Shown one piece after another: positions 35,525-44,544 of a DNA stretch of 59,802 nt; within the stretch, counting starts at the first letter, position 1; every line of letters begins with the position of its first letter. The notes under the pieces were generated by a model. That model saw only the letters and a program-made list of their open reading frames with translations. It searched no databases and had not been told where the DNA came from. The stretch is taken from the NCBI GenBank assembly GCA_004212975.1, contig SHBF01000003.1, positions 1 through 59,802 of the forward strand. Direction: 5' to 3'. Origin of the DNA: SAR86 cluster bacterium (GTDB lineage: Bacteria > Pseudomonadota > Gammaproteobacteria > Magnimaribacterales > D2472). Position numbers and translations under genes: made by a program.

Positions 35525-36878
35525 TTTTTATTACTTCAACATCAAGTGAGCCTCTATTTAATCTAGTTTTTAAAATCTCTCCTTTGGTGACATCTGAAAA
35601 AGACTTTATTGCTTCACCTTTCTTATTAGTAACGATCGCATATCCTCTATCTAATATTGATAGTGGACTGAGTATTTCTATATTTTTAAGCAATTTATCA
35701 ATTAAATTTTTATTTAGCATTATCTTTTCATTGATATTTCTGTGTAGTCTCTCATTAGCTTGAATTAATTTATTTTTAATAAGATCTAATTTTCTAATTG
35801 GATTGTTAAAACTAATCTGAGAATCAATATTTTGAATTTGATTCTTTTTATCATTAATGATTGATTTTTGTTGTTTTTGTATTCTTAAATCCAGATTGTC
35901 TAAATATTGATTTTTTTCTCTTAATAAGGACAAAGGATCTTTTAATTTTGATCGATTAAAATCAAGATTTCGTCTTAAGTCTTCGATAAAAGTTTTTATA
36001 TTTTTATTTATTCTTAATTTAAATTCATCTAATTTATCTGAAACTTTAAAATTAAATTCAGTGACAAGCTCTGCAGATGCTGTCGGAGTAGGAACTCGTA
36101 TATCGCAAACAAAGTCACAAATAGTAAAATCAATCTCATGGCCAACTCCAGATATGGTTGGAATTGGATATGAAAAAATTTCTCTAGCTAAATCTTCATT
36201 ATTAAAGCACCAAAGATCTTCTATTGAACCTCCGCCTCTTGCAAGAATGACAACATCAATTTTGTTATTAGGATTTTTCTCGTTGTGCAAAATTATTCTA
36301 TTAAGTGCATTGATGATACTGACGTGGGCATTGTCGCCCTGAACAACGGCATCACTTAATGAAATTTTAGAGTTTGGTGCTCTTCTTTTAACAGTTGAAA
36401 TAATATCTTGAAATGCAGCAGTCGATGATGAGGTTACAATCCCAATGTGATTAGGTGATTGAGGTATATCTACTTTATTATTCAAACTAAATAATCCCTC
36501 GTTTTCTAATTTATTCTTAAGCTTTTCAAATTGTTGCATTAGATTTCCTGCACCCGCAGGCTCTATAGTTTTTACTATTAACTGATAGTCACCTCGCGGA
36601 GCATAAATACTTACTTGACCCTTGAGCACACACTGGTCTCCATTTTCAGGTGAAAAATTTAATTTCATATTTTGATTTTTGAACATTGCACATCTTATTG
36701 CTCCTTCCTCATCCTTTAGTGTGAAGTAGATATGTCCTGAACTAGGTCTTGAAAGATTTGATATTTCACCAACAACAGATACATTGTTGAAGTTATTTTC
36801 TAATAGATATTTTGCAGATTTATTTAGTTCGCCTACTGAGATAATTTCATCATTCTGCACTACAATGTTACTAGTCAT
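35514..36878 (-). CDS. xseA: exodeoxyribonuclease VII large subunit
   Basis: A 454-residue protein of typical length. An OB-fold N-terminus (VVGEISNLSRPSSGHIYFTLK) is followed by the catalytic region including GHEIDFTICDFV and RVPTPTASAELV, then long coiled-coil helices and a C-terminal DRGYAIVTNKKG stretch. With the small subunit XseB (not in the window) it digests single-stranded DNA to short oligonucleotides. It is divergent from the EamA gene with 17 nt between start codons. Confidence 0.95.
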   Translation of the reverse strand: MTSNIVVQNDEIISVGELNKSAKYLLENNFNNVSVVGEISNLSRPSSGHIYFTLKDEEGAIRCAMFKNQNMKLNFSPENGDQCVLKGQVSIYAPRGDYQLIVKTIEPAGAGNLMQQFEKLKNKLENEGLFSLNNKVDIPQSPNHIGIVTSSSTAAFQDIISTVKRRAPNSKISLSDAVVQGDNAHVSIINALNRIILHNEKNPNNKIDVVILARGGGSIEDLWCFNNEDLAREIFSYPIPTISGVGHEIDFTICDFVCDIRVPTPTASAELVTEFNFKVSDKLDEFKLRINKNIKTFIEDLRRNLDFNRSKLKDPLSLLREKNQYLDNLDLRIQKQQKSIINDKKNQIQNIDSQISFNNPIRKLDLIKNKLIQANERLHRNINEKIMLNKNLIDKLLKNIEILSPLSILDRGYAIVTNKKGEAIKSFSDVTKGEILKTRLNRGSLDVEVIKNEK

Positions 36879-36895
36879 ATTGAAAGTATAACTTT

Positions 36896-37792
36896 ATGAA
36901 AACTAATTTTCAGCGAACAAATCACTTTCTTATCCTCACACTTGGAGCTGTACTAATTGGCTTTGCACCAATTTTTGTTAAGTGGAGCATGTTGTCTTCA
37001 TCAGCAATTAGCTTTTATAGAATGTTGCTTGCTATACCTTTTTTATTCTTATTAAACTTAAGATTAAATAAAAAATTTAAGTTCACTGTAAATGATAGTA
37101 AAACAATTTTTTTTGCTGCATTAGCATCTTTAGCATTTACAACTGACTTAACTCTTTGGCATTACAGCATGAATATAACATCTGTATCCAATGCAACTAT
37201 TATAGTTAATTCTTCTCCTGTCTTTGTGGCCATACTTGGTTATATATTTTTTAGGGAAAAATTATCAAGGAGTTTTGTTGTATCTTTCCTGATTACTTAT
37301 ATTGGAATACTGGGGTTAATTTATTTTTCAAATAATTATGCTACTGGGAGAGTTGTTGGTGACATACTCTGTTTAATTGCGGCTTTTTTTTATGGAGTGT
37401 ATTTATTAATAATTGCAAAATTAGGTAAAGAAAATTCCCTAAATATAATTTTTTACACAACATTATTTTGTTGTTTATTTTCAATAATCCCAATGCTTAT
37501 TCAAGGTGGAAATATAATACCGTCGACTTCATTTGAATGGATAAACTTATTATTACTTGCAGTTTTATGTCAATTTGGAGGTCAATACTTAATTACTCAT
37601 GGAATTGGAAAAATATCTGCCTCTGAAGGATCTGTAGGACTTTTAATGCAACCCATTACAGCAACTATTTTAGCTGCATTTATATTTGGAGAAATTCTAA
37701 ATATTACACAAATAATATTTATACTTGTAGCACTTTTTGGCATCTATTTAGCAAGAATCAATCTAACTGGAAATCAACAAAAACAAACCTAA
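36896..37792 (+). CDS. EamA/DMT-family transporter
   Basis: A 298-residue inner-membrane protein with ten helices in two repeats of the EamA type, with SSAISFYRMLLAIP in the first half and ASEGSVGLLMQPITATI in the second. Such transporters export amino acids or other metabolites; the substrate is unknown. It starts 17 nt from the xseA start. A short AT-rich terminator follows. Confidence 0.9.
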   Translation: MKTNFQRTNHFLILTLGAVLIGFAPIFVKWSMLSSSAISFYRMLLAIPFLFLLNLRLNKKFKFTVNDSKTIFFAALASLAFTTDLTLWHYSMNITSVSNATIIVNSSPVFVAILGYIFFREKLSRSFVVSFLITYIGILGLIYFSNNYATGRVVGDILCLIAAFFYGVYLLIIAKLGKENSLNIIFYTTLFCCLFSIIPMLIQGGNIIPSTSFEWINLLLLAVLCQFGGQYLITHGIGKISASEGSVGLLMQPITATILAAFIFGEILNITQIIFILVALFGIYLARINLTGNQQKQT

Positions 37793-37812
37793 CAAATAAT
37801 GTTATTTTTTTT
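37790..37812 (+). terminator. AT-rich terminator after the EamA gene
   Basis: Stem TAACA (37790-37794) and TGTTA (37800-37804) around AATAA is followed by eight T residues (37805-37812). The stem is weak, but the T-run is strong and the position right at the gene's stop codon is right. Confidence 0.55.
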
Positions 37813-37852
37813 CTAATAATAGTATTATTAGCACCCTTAATTGTTAATTAAG
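37813..37852. promoter_or_regulatory. palindromes upstream of tRNA-Val(UAC)
   Basis: A 19-bp perfect palindrome, CTAATAATA-G-TATTATTAG (37813-37831), is followed by CTTAATT-GTT-AATTAAG (37836-37852), 8 nt before the tRNA start at 37860. They could be promoter-associated or just AT-rich symmetry. The second would lie in the -10 to +1 area of the tRNA promoter. Confidence 0.35.
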
Positions 37853-37859
37853 AAGGTTA

Positions 37860-37936
37860 GGGTGATTAGCTCAGTTTGGTAGAGCATCTCGTTTACACCG
37901 AGAGGGTCGGCAGTTCGAACCTGTCATCACCCACCA
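37860..37936 (+). tRNA. tRNA-Val(UAC)
   Basis: Acceptor GGGTGAT pairs with ATCACCC; anticodon arm TCTCG/CGAGA encloses TTTACAC, with anticodon TAC. T33 is normal here. T-loop TTCGAAC, discriminator A, CCA encoded. It is the second valine tRNA in the window and has the usual U33 that tRNA-Val(GAC) at 14350-14426 lacks. Confidence 0.96.
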
Positions 37937-37983
37937 TTAAGGTTGAACTTTTATTAATAACATATAAGATGCAACCTTTATGT

Positions 37984-38058
37984 GGTCCGGTAGTTAAACG
38001 GTTATAATTCCGCCCTGTCACGGCGGCGTTCGGGGTTCGATTCCCCGTCGGACCGCCA
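37984..38058 (+). tRNA. tRNA-Asp(GUC)
   Basis: Acceptor GGTCCGG pairs with TCGGACC; anticodon arm CCGCC/GGCGG encloses CTGTCAC, so the anticodon is GTC, with T33. Discriminator G and encoded CCA. It is 47 nt after tRNA-Val(UAC), so the two may be on one transcript. Confidence 0.96.
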
Positions 38059-38069
38059 ATGAATTTATT

Positions 38070-38477
38070 ATGGATACTTTAATCATAAGTCTTTTAATAC
38101 TTTGCTACTCCCTAGTACTTGGAATCATTTTTGCACAAGTACTTCTTACAGCTCCAGTGGTATTTAAGGTACTGGATGACCAAAATGCATCTAAATTCTT
38201 GAGAAAAATTTTTCCTCGCTACTACTTACTACTTTTATTAATTACCTTACTTGCTTTATTAATATCCTATTTATTTTTTGAAATATTTGATGTTTATATA
38301 GCAATTGTGGCTGTATTTTTCTCTTTTTTTGGATACATAATTATTCCACTCACAAATAGTGCTAGAGATAGAGGCTGGAATAACCTTTTTAAATGGTTAC
38401 ATAATCTAAGTGTATTTAATACAGTGGTAATAATGGCTATAGCCATAGTGCAAATATTTAGAGCAACTACTCTATAA
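38070..38477 (+). CDS. DUF4149-like membrane protein
   Basis: A 135-residue protein with four hydrophobic helices. The pattern of the helices and the interior NSARDRGWNNLFKWLHNLS loop fit the DUF4149 (TMEM205-like) family of unknown function. It follows tRNA-Asp by 11 nt and precedes gpsA by 3 nt, so it is probably cotranscribed with gpsA. Confidence 0.75.
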   Translation: MDTLIISLLILCYSLVLGIIFAQVLLTAPVVFKVLDDQNASKFLRKIFPRYYLLLLLITLLALLISYLFFEIFDVYIAIVAVFFSFFGYIIIPLTNSARDRGWNNLFKWLHNLSVFNTVVIMAIAIVQIFRATTL

Positions 38478-38480
38478 GTC

Positions 38481-39491
38481 ATGGAAAATTCCAAAAGTGT
38501 TGCAGTTCTCGGAGGAGGAAGTTTTGGGACGGTTCTAGCAAATTTAGCAGCATCAAATGGATACAACGTTTCATTGTGGGTAAGGGACTCTGAACAAGCT
38601 TTAAGAATAAATTCGGAGGGAGCTAACACCACATATCATCCTGAATTAAAATTATCTAAAAATATAATTGCATCTGATAACTTAAAAGAGGTTTTAAATA
38701 ACATATCTATAATTTTTATTGCGACACCAAGTATTGTGTTCGAGCAAATTGTAATGAGAGTTTCTGATCATATAGATGAAAAACCATATTTAGTTTCATG
38801 TACAAAAGGTATCCTTGATGATCCATTTAGACCATTATCAGATATTATTTCATCAAAACTCAATAATACTATTGGTGTTTTGAGTGGCCCAAACCTAGCA
38901 AAAGAAATAGCGGATGAAAAAATAGCAGGTACAGTCATAGCAAGTCCAGATGAAAGTTTAATAAATATAGTTAAATCAGTTTTGTCTTCTGAAACTTTTA
39001 AAATATATTCAAGTAAAGATATGCAAGGAGTTGAAATGGCTGGCGCATTAAAAAACATTTATGCAGTAATATGCGGAATGGCTGAATCACTAAAAGTTGG
39101 CGAAAATGCTATTGGACTAATACTAACTCGTAGCATGGCTGAGATGAGTCGCTTTGCTGTTGCAAAAGGTGCAAATCCGATAACATTTTTAGGATTATCG
39201 GGAATGGGTGATTTAGTTGCAACATGCATGTCAACTTTATCAAGGAATTATCAACTTGGTTTTAATATTGGATCTGGCATGTCTTTATCAAAGGCAAAGG
39301 AAAGCGTTGGTCAAGTTGCTGAGGGAGTAAGAACTCTTGAAGTTGTTTTAAAAGAATCATCAAAATTGAATATTAAAATGCCACTAGTCGAATCTATGTA
39401 TAATATAATTTACAATAATGCTTCACCAAACACACTAATTGATGATTTAATTAATAATCCGAATGAGGTTGATGTAGAATTTAATTACTGA
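38481..39491 (+). CDS. gpsA: glycerol-3-phosphate dehydrogenase [NAD(P)+]
   Basis: A 336-residue enzyme making sn-glycerol-3-phosphate for phospholipids. The nucleotide loop GGGSFGTVLA starts near residue 11, and the catalytic helix has MAGALKNIYAVICG, with the SGMGDLVATC and RNYQLGF stretches downstream. The length is as expected. It is followed 2 nt later by a DUF4389 gene. Its product feeds the PgsA reaction encoded at 30234-30785. Confidence 0.97.
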   Translation: MENSKSVAVLGGGSFGTVLANLAASNGYNVSLWVRDSEQALRINSEGANTTYHPELKLSKNIIASDNLKEVLNNISIIFIATPSIVFEQIVMRVSDHIDEKPYLVSCTKGILDDPFRPLSDIISSKLNNTIGVLSGPNLAKEIADEKIAGTVIASPDESLINIVKSVLSSETFKIYSSKDMQGVEMAGALKNIYAVICGMAESLKVGENAIGLILTRSMAEMSRFAVAKGANPITFLGLSGMGDLVATCMSTLSRNYQLGFNIGSGMSLSKAKESVGQVAEGVRTLEVVLKESSKLNIKMPLVESMYNIIYNNASPNTLIDDLINNPNEVDVEFNY

Positions 39492-39493
39492 GT

Positions 39494-39826
39494 ATGGAAA
39501 ATATTAACAAAGACGAAATTTTAAAATCAAGTAAGTGGATTAGATTCATTTTTATGGTTCTATATGCGTTTGCATTAAATTTTGTTTTACCAATATGTAT
39601 TGGGCTTGCATTTATTCAGTTTTTATTTGTTCTTTTTACATCAAAAGTAAATCTATCAATAGCTAAGGTAAATTCTTATGTTATTGAGTTTTTTGAAGAT
39701 TCTTTATCATTCTTATTGTTTCAAACTGAAGAAAAACCTTTTCCTTTTAAAAACAATTCAGCAGAAGAGGTTGTAATTGAAGCGGAAGAAATAGAGGACT
39801 CGTCCTCAAAACAAGAAACTGATTAA
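39494..39826 (+). CDS. DUF4389-like membrane protein
   Basis: A 110-residue protein with two hydrophobic helices (about 16-50) and an acidic C-terminal tail ([14 protein letters not shown]). The helix pattern, including [20 protein letters not shown], matches the DUF4389 family, of unknown function. It is third in a short operon after gpsA. The tail overlaps the convergent folD by 4 nt. Confidence 0.75.
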   Translation: MENINKDEILKSSKWIRFIFMVLYAFALNFVLPICIGLAFIQFLFVLFTSKVNLSIAKVNSYVIEFFEDSLSFLLFQTEEKPFPFKNNSAEEVVIEAEEIEDSSSKQETD

Positions 39827-40665
39827 TTAGACGCTGTTCTCTCAGCTGATTGAAGCGTTTGAAGAATCAACGTATTAATTGTCATTGGTCCTACTCCTCC
39901 AGGCACTGGTGTATATGCGCTTGCAATTTTTTCAATATTATCAAGATCAATATCTCCGCATTTTTCTGGATGGTAACCAGCATCGATAACAATCGCATCT
40001 TTTTTAATCCAATCAGATTTTATAAATTTAGGTATTCCAACAGCCCCAACTATTAAATCTGCATTTTTAATTATTAAATCTAGATTTCTAGTTCTTGAAT
40101 GACATATTGTCACTGTAGCATTCATATTTAAAAGCATCATTGCCATTGGCTTGCCCAAAATTGGACTCCTACCAACAACGACAGCATTTAAGCCTTCTAT
40201 TTTAATATTATGATGATTAATTAATCTCATAATTCCAGCAGGTGTACATGAGCCATAAGCATCAAGCCCCATTGACATGTTTCCAAAGCCCAGGCAGGTA
40301 ACTCCATCTACATCTTTATTAATATCTATTTCATCAAAACACAATCTTTCATCAATTTGAGATGGAACTGGATGTTGAAGCAAAATGCCATGAACATTCA
40401 CATCATTATTTAAACTTCTAATTTTTTCTAAAAGTTCTTCAGTAGTTGTATCTTCAGATAATTCAACAGCTATAGATTTTATACCTACTCTCGCACAGGT
40501 ATTTCTTTTCATTTTCACATAGGTTTCAGAAGCCGGATCATTACCAACAAGAATAGTTGCTAAAGTTGGCTTTATATTTTTTGATGACAATTCTTGAACC
40601 TTCTTCTTTATAGATTCTTCAGAAATTCTTGATAGCTCTTTACCGTCTAATATTATTGCAGACAT
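39823..40665 (-). CDS. folD: methylenetetrahydrofolate dehydrogenase/cyclohydrolase
   Basis: A 280-residue bifunctional enzyme that interconverts 5,10-methylene-THF and 10-formyl-THF, the donor used by PurN. It shows [17 protein letters not shown] with the catalytic lysine, [14 protein letters not shown], the Rossmann loop [13 protein letters not shown] and the C-terminal [14 protein letters not shown]. Typical length. No neighbour in its own direction. Confidence 0.97.
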   Translation of the reverse strand: MSAIILDGKELSRISEESIKKKVQELSSKNIKPTLATILVGNDPASETYVKMKRNTCARVGIKSIAVELSEDTTTEELLEKIRSLNNDVNVHGILLQHPVPSQIDERLCFDEIDINKDVDGVTCLGFGNMSMGLDAYGSCTPAGIMRLINHHNIKIEGLNAVVVGRSPILGKPMAMMLLNMNATVTICHSRTRNLDLIIKNADLIVGAVGIPKFIKSDWIKKDAIVIDAGYHPEKCGDIDLDNIEKIASAYTPVPGGVGPMTINTLILQTLQSAERTASN

Positions 40666-40744
40666 AATGTTATTATCTCATTAATTGATATTTATGCCCA
40701 TGAAGATTGCTTATTTATTATATTAACTTTAATATTTGCATCCT

Positions 40745-40821
40745 CGGGGTATAGCGCAGTCTGGTAGCGCACTCGCTTTGGGAGCGAGTGGTCGTAAGTT
40801 CGAATCTTACTACCCCGACCA
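40745..40821 (+). tRNA. tRNA-Pro(UGG)
   Basis: Acceptor CGGGGTA pairs with TACCCCG; anticodon arm CTCGC/GCGAG encloses TTTGGGA, giving anticodon TGG. T-loop TTCGAAT, discriminator A, CCA encoded. tRNA-Arg starts 1 nt after its CCA end, so the two are cotranscribed. Confidence 0.96.
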
Positions 40822-40822
40822 A

Positions 40823-40899
<77 letters not shown>

Positions 40900-40909
40900 T
40901 TTTTTTGAT

Positions 40910-41842
40910 ATGTATAAAATTGCTACTTTATATAAATTTTCGAGGATTCAAAATCCACTAAAAACTCATAAAGACATCTGTTCAAATTTAAAAGAACTTA
41001 ACATTAAAGGAACAATTCTTGTTGGTGAGGAGGGTCTCAATGGAACGATTTGTGCGACTAGTGAAAAAAAATTAAGTAAAGCAATTAAGTATTTACAAAG
41101 TATAGATGGCTTTGATGCTTTGGATGTAAAGTATTCTTCATCAGAAAAAAATCCCTTTGTAAGAATGAAAGTTAAATTAAAAAAAGAAATTGTAACAATT
41201 GGAGATAATTCAATAGATCCAACAGAAGAGGTTGGTGAATATGTTGACCCAAATAACTGGAACAAATTAATTGATGATAAAAACACAATTTTAATTGATA
41301 CAAGAAATAACTATGAATATTCAATAGGGACTTTTAAAAACTCTATAAATCCTCATACAAATAAATTTAGAGAATTTCCAAAATGGATAAAAAAACAAAA
41401 GTTTTCCAATAAGGACAAAGAATCAAAAAATATAGCTATGTTTTGCACTGGTGGAATTAGATGTGAAAAAGCTTCTTCGTTGATGAAAAATCAAGGGTTT
41501 AAGAATGTTTACCATCTCAAAGGGGGAATATTGAAATATTTTGAATTAGTCCCTGAAGAGCAAAGCAAATGGCAGGGAGAGTGTTTTGTATTTGATGATA
41601 GAGTTTCTGTAAAACATGACTTATCTGAGGGAACATATGATATGTGTCATGGATGCAGAATGCCAATTACTGAAAAAGATAAAACTTCTAAAAAATATAT
41701 CAAAGGTGTATCTTGTTTAAAGTGTTTTGATAAAACAACTGAAGAACAAAAATCGAGATACATGAGCAGACAAAAACAAGTAGACTTGGCAAAAAAAAGA
41801 AATCAGCGACATATTGGACCTAAAGAGGAGGTATTTAATTAA
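40910..41842 (+). CDS. trhO: tRNA uridine(34) hydroxylase TrhO (rhodanese-like)
   Basis: About 310 residues from the ATG at 40910; the frame extends upstream into tRNA-Arg, which is not coding. The rhodanese domain has the active cysteine C179 in MFCTGGIRCEK, after an acylphosphatase-like N-terminal domain (EGLNGTICAT), and a C-terminal cysteine cluster (CHGCRMP and CLKC). It is the YceA/UPF0176 family, which hydroxylates U34 of certain tRNAs with oxygen. It is located next to two tRNA genes and is followed by a GST-like gene at 5 nt. Confidence 0.92.
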   Translation: MYKIATLYKFSRIQNPLKTHKDICSNLKELNIKGTILVGEEGLNGTICATSEKKLSKAIKYLQSIDGFDALDVKYSSSEKNPFVRMKVKLKKEIVTIGDNSIDPTEEVGEYVDPNNWNKLIDDKNTILIDTRNNYEYSIGTFKNSINPHTNKFREFPKWIKKQKFSNKDKESKNIAMFCTGGIRCEKASSLMKNQGFKNVYHLKGGILKYFELVPEEQSKWQGECFVFDDRVSVKHDLSEGTYDMCHGCRMPITEKDKTSKKYIKGVSCLKCFDKTTEEQKSRYMSRQKQVDLAKKRNQRHIGPKEEVFN

Positions 41843-41847
41843 TTATT

Positions 41848-42489
41848 ATGGAATATCCAATTTTATATTCATTTATTAGATGTCCATATGCAATGAGAGC
41901 AAGAATGGCATTAAAACTGACTAATACAAAATGCGAAATAAGAGAAGTGAGGCTAAACAATAAGCCTAAGCAAATGATAGACAAATCTCCCAAAGGAACC
42001 GTCCCAGTGTTAGTCCTTCAGAAAGAAGTAATTGATGAGAGTAATGACATAATTGAATGGGCTCTCAGCTCAAACAATATATTTGATGGAAATATAGATC
42101 ATGATCAAATAGATTTAACAAACAATTTAATTGAACTTTTTGATTCTAAATTTAAATATAATCTTGACAGATATAAGTACGCGACTAGATATAAAAATAT
42201 TGATAAAGACAAACACAAGATAGAGTGTTTAGATATTTTAATTAATTTAGAAAATGTAATCTCAAACGACGGATGGATTCTTGGGAGCAAAATTAATAAA
42301 TTAGACATATCAATCCTGCCTTTTATTCGACAGTTTAGAATTGCAGACATTGAATGGTTTGATAAGCAAAATAAAATTAAAGGAATCCAAAAAATTTTAT
42401 TTAATTTCCTTGATTCAAACCTATTCAAAGAAGTAATGTACAAATATGATGTATGGGAAGAAAATGCTGAACCACAATTTTTTCCTTAA
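41848..42489 (+). CDS. glutathione S-transferase-like / glutaredoxin-2-type protein
   Basis: A 213-residue protein with an N-terminal thioredoxin-fold domain (SFIRCPYAMRARMAL with CPYA near residues 12-15, and GTVPVLVL with a cis-proline) followed by an all-helical C-terminal domain. The layout fits the GST superfamily, and the CPYA pattern recalls glutaredoxin 2. Electron donor would be glutathione. Substrate unknown. It lies 5 nt after trhO. Confidence 0.85.
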   Translation: MEYPILYSFIRCPYAMRARMALKLTNTKCEIREVRLNNKPKQMIDKSPKGTVPVLVLQKEVIDESNDIIEWALSSNNIFDGNIDHDQIDLTNNLIELFDSKFKYNLDRYKYATRYKNIDKDKHKIECLDILINLENVISNDGWILGSKINKLDISILPFIRQFRIADIEWFDKQNKIKGIQKILFNFLDSNLFKEVMYKYDVWEENAEPQFFP

Positions 42490-42525
42490 AAGAAATCAAA
42501 AAATAGATAATAATTTTATTTAAAC

Positions 42526-42531
42526 TATAAT
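42526..42531 (+). promoter_or_regulatory. -10 element upstream of tRNA-His
   Basis: A perfect TATAAT, 13 nt before tRNA-His. A TAGATA at 42504-42509 with a 16-nt spacer could act as -35. It may drive the tRNA together with the tig gene. Confidence 0.45.
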
Positions 42532-42543
42532 ACCGAATCTTGT

Positions 42544-42621
42544 GGCGGGCGTAGCTCAGTTGGTTAGAGCGCTGGATTGTGGCTCCGGAGGCCGTGGGTT
42601 CGAACCCCATCGCTCGCCCCA
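42544..42621 (+). tRNA. tRNA-His(GUG)
   Basis: The extra G-1 (42544) opposite C73 is present, as in histidine tRNAs. Acceptor GCGGGCG pairs with CGCTCGC; anticodon arm CTGGA/TCCGG encloses TTGTGGC, anticodon GTG. T-loop TTCGAAC and encoded CCA. The trigger factor gene starts 18 nt downstream. Confidence 0.96.
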
Positions 42622-42638
42622 GTTTTGAGAGAAAAATA

Positions 42639-43934
42639 ATGAAAGTAAGTATTAAAAAATTAAAAGATCTTGAAAGGAAGATTTTAGTTACAATTCCAGT
42701 TAATGAATATGAATTAAAATTTTCTACAAAATTAAAAAACATTAGAACTAAAGCTAAAGTTGATGGATTTAGGAAGGGCAATGTGCCAAATGAAGTTTTA
42801 GAACAGAAGTATGGAGCTTCTATGCATAATGAAGTTATTAACGAACTTATTCAAGAGACATATCCAAAAGCAATATCAGAAAATAACATAAGACCTGCAT
42901 CATCACCTCAGATTTCAATTGATTCTGAAGATCCAAAAAAACCTTTATCTTATAGTGCAATTATAGAAGTATTTCCTGAAATTAAACCCAAGCTATCAAG
43001 GTGGACAAATTATGAAGAGTTTGAAATCGAGGTTGAGGAGAATGACATAAATCTTGCAATAGATGATATCAAAAAGAGATATGGAGATTGGAATGATGTG
43101 CAAAGAGAGGCAAGATTAGATGATCAGGTTGTAATTGATTTCATAGGAAAAATTGATGGTAAAGAATTTGAAGGTAATACTGCAAATGACTTTAAGTTAG
43201 TATTAGGAAGCAAATCAATGATTCCAGGATTTGAAGATAGCATTATTGGGAAAAAACCATCTAAGTTTTCAATAGAATGTACCTTTCCTGAAGACTATTT
43301 CAAAAAAGATTTAGCAGGCGTTAAGGCTGAATTTGAAATTAATCTTAAAGATGTTCAAGAAATGAAAGAGGCAAATATTGATAAAGATCTTTTTGATAAA
43401 CTTCAAATGGAAATTAAAGACAAATCAGAATTCAAGAATGAAATCACATCTCGAATGAAAAATGAGGTTGCAACTCAAGAGAAAGAACTTACTAAAGAGT
43501 CAATGTATGAAACACTGTTAAAAACAAATAACTTTAAAATTCCTAATGCTACAGTTAATCAACAAGCAGATTTGATGCGCAAAGATGCGTTGATGAGAAT
43601 TGGACATAGCGAAGATAATGCTGGCGATGATCTTTTTCCTATTGAGAGCTTTATGGAAAAAGCTGAAAAAAGAGTAAAACTTGACTTACTATTTGCTGAG
43701 TTAGTTAATCACTTTGATATTAAAGTAGAAAAACAGAATATTGATGATTTTATAGATAAGGAGTCAAAAAGATATAAGGATCCTGAACAATATAAAAAAT
43801 GGATAACTGGTCAACCGCAGCAATTAGAGCAATTTAAAATGATTGTGTTAGAAAAACAATTAGTTGAAAAATTAGAAAATGTTCTTAAATCAAAGAAGAA
43901 AGTGATAAAATTTTCAGAATTAGCAAATAGATAA
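42639..43934 (+). CDS. tig: trigger factor
   Basis: About 431 residues from the ATG at 42639; the frame extends into the tRNA-His gene, which is not coding. N-terminal ribosome-binding domain with VDGFRKGNVP, an FKBP-type peptidyl-prolyl isomerase domain in the middle (DQVVIDFIGKIDG and MIPGFEDSIIGKK), and a helical C-terminal arm domain. It catches nascent chains at the ribosome. It heads the tig-clpP-clpX-lon operon-like series. Confidence 0.97.
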   Translation: MKVSIKKLKDLERKILVTIPVNEYELKFSTKLKNIRTKAKVDGFRKGNVPNEVLEQKYGASMHNEVINELIQETYPKAISENNIRPASSPQISIDSEDPKKPLSYSAIIEVFPEIKPKLSRWTNYEEFEIEVEENDINLAIDDIKKRYGDWNDVQREARLDDQVVIDFIGKIDGKEFEGNTANDFKLVLGSKSMIPGFEDSIIGKKPSKFSIECTFPEDYFKKDLAGVKAEFEINLKDVQEMKEANIDKDLFDKLQMEIKDKSEFKNEITSRMKNEVATQEKELTKESMYETLLKTNNFKIPNATVNQQADLMRKDALMRIGHSEDNAGDDLFPIESFMEKAEKRVKLDLLFAELVNHFDIKVEKQNIDDFIDKESKRYKDPEQYKKWITGQPQQLEQFKMIVLEKQLVEKLENVLKSKKKVIKFSELANR

Positions 43935-43940
43935 TTTTAT

Positions 43941-44540
43941 ATGGAAGATATTAAATCAGCGCTTATACCAATGGTAATTGAACAGACTCCTAGAGGTGAG
44001 AGGTCGTTTGATATTTATTCACGTCTTTTAAAAGAAAGAGTTATATTTCTATCTGGGCCTATTGATGACTACATCTCTAATTTGGTTGTTGCTCAATTAT
44101 TATTTTTGGAGTCAGAGAATCCAGAAAAAGATATATCCATATACATTAATTCACCCGGTGGAAGTATCTCTGCAGGACTTGCAATATATGACACCATGCA
44201 ATTTGTTTCTCCATCAATCTCTACGATGTGCATTGGACAGGCTGCAAGCATGGGAGCATTGTTGCTAGCAGGAGGCGACAATAAAAAGAGGTTTGCTTTA
44301 CCTAATTCAAGAATAATGATTCACCAACCTTTGGGCGGATTTCAAGGTCAAGCATCTGACTTTGAAATTCATGCAAAGGAAATTTTGCATATGAAAAAAA
44401 TAGTTAATGAAATATTAGCAAAACATACTGGTCAAACTATAAAGAAAATTGAAAAAGATACTGACAGAGATAATTTCCTAGATGCAAATTCTGCAAAAGC
44501 ATATGGTATTGTTGATAAAATATTAGAGGAAAGAAAATAA
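43941..44540 (+). CDS. clpP: ATP-dependent Clp protease proteolytic subunit
   Basis: A 199-residue serine protease that forms the ClpP tetradecamer. The triad is S103 ([10 protein letters not shown]), H128 (MIHQP) and probably D177. The N-terminal loop [22 protein letters not shown] is typical and would be partly removed by processing. It follows trigger factor by 6 nt and precedes clpX by 4 nt, its ATPase partner. Confidence 0.98.
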   Translation: MEDIKSALIPMVIEQTPRGERSFDIYSRLLKERVIFLSGPIDDYISNLVVAQLLFLESENPEKDISIYINSPGGSISAGLAIYDTMQFVSPSISTMCIGQAASMGALLLAGGDNKKRFALPNSRIMIHQPLGGFQGQASDFEIHAKEILHMKKIVNEILAKHTGQTIKKIEKDTDRDNFLDANSAKAYGIVDKILEERK

Positions 44541-44544
44541 TACA

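Noticed and set aside
42579-42638. N-terminal extension of trigger factor into tRNA-His
   Set aside because: The extra residues come from the tRNA sequence; the known start MKVSIKK-type follows at 42639.
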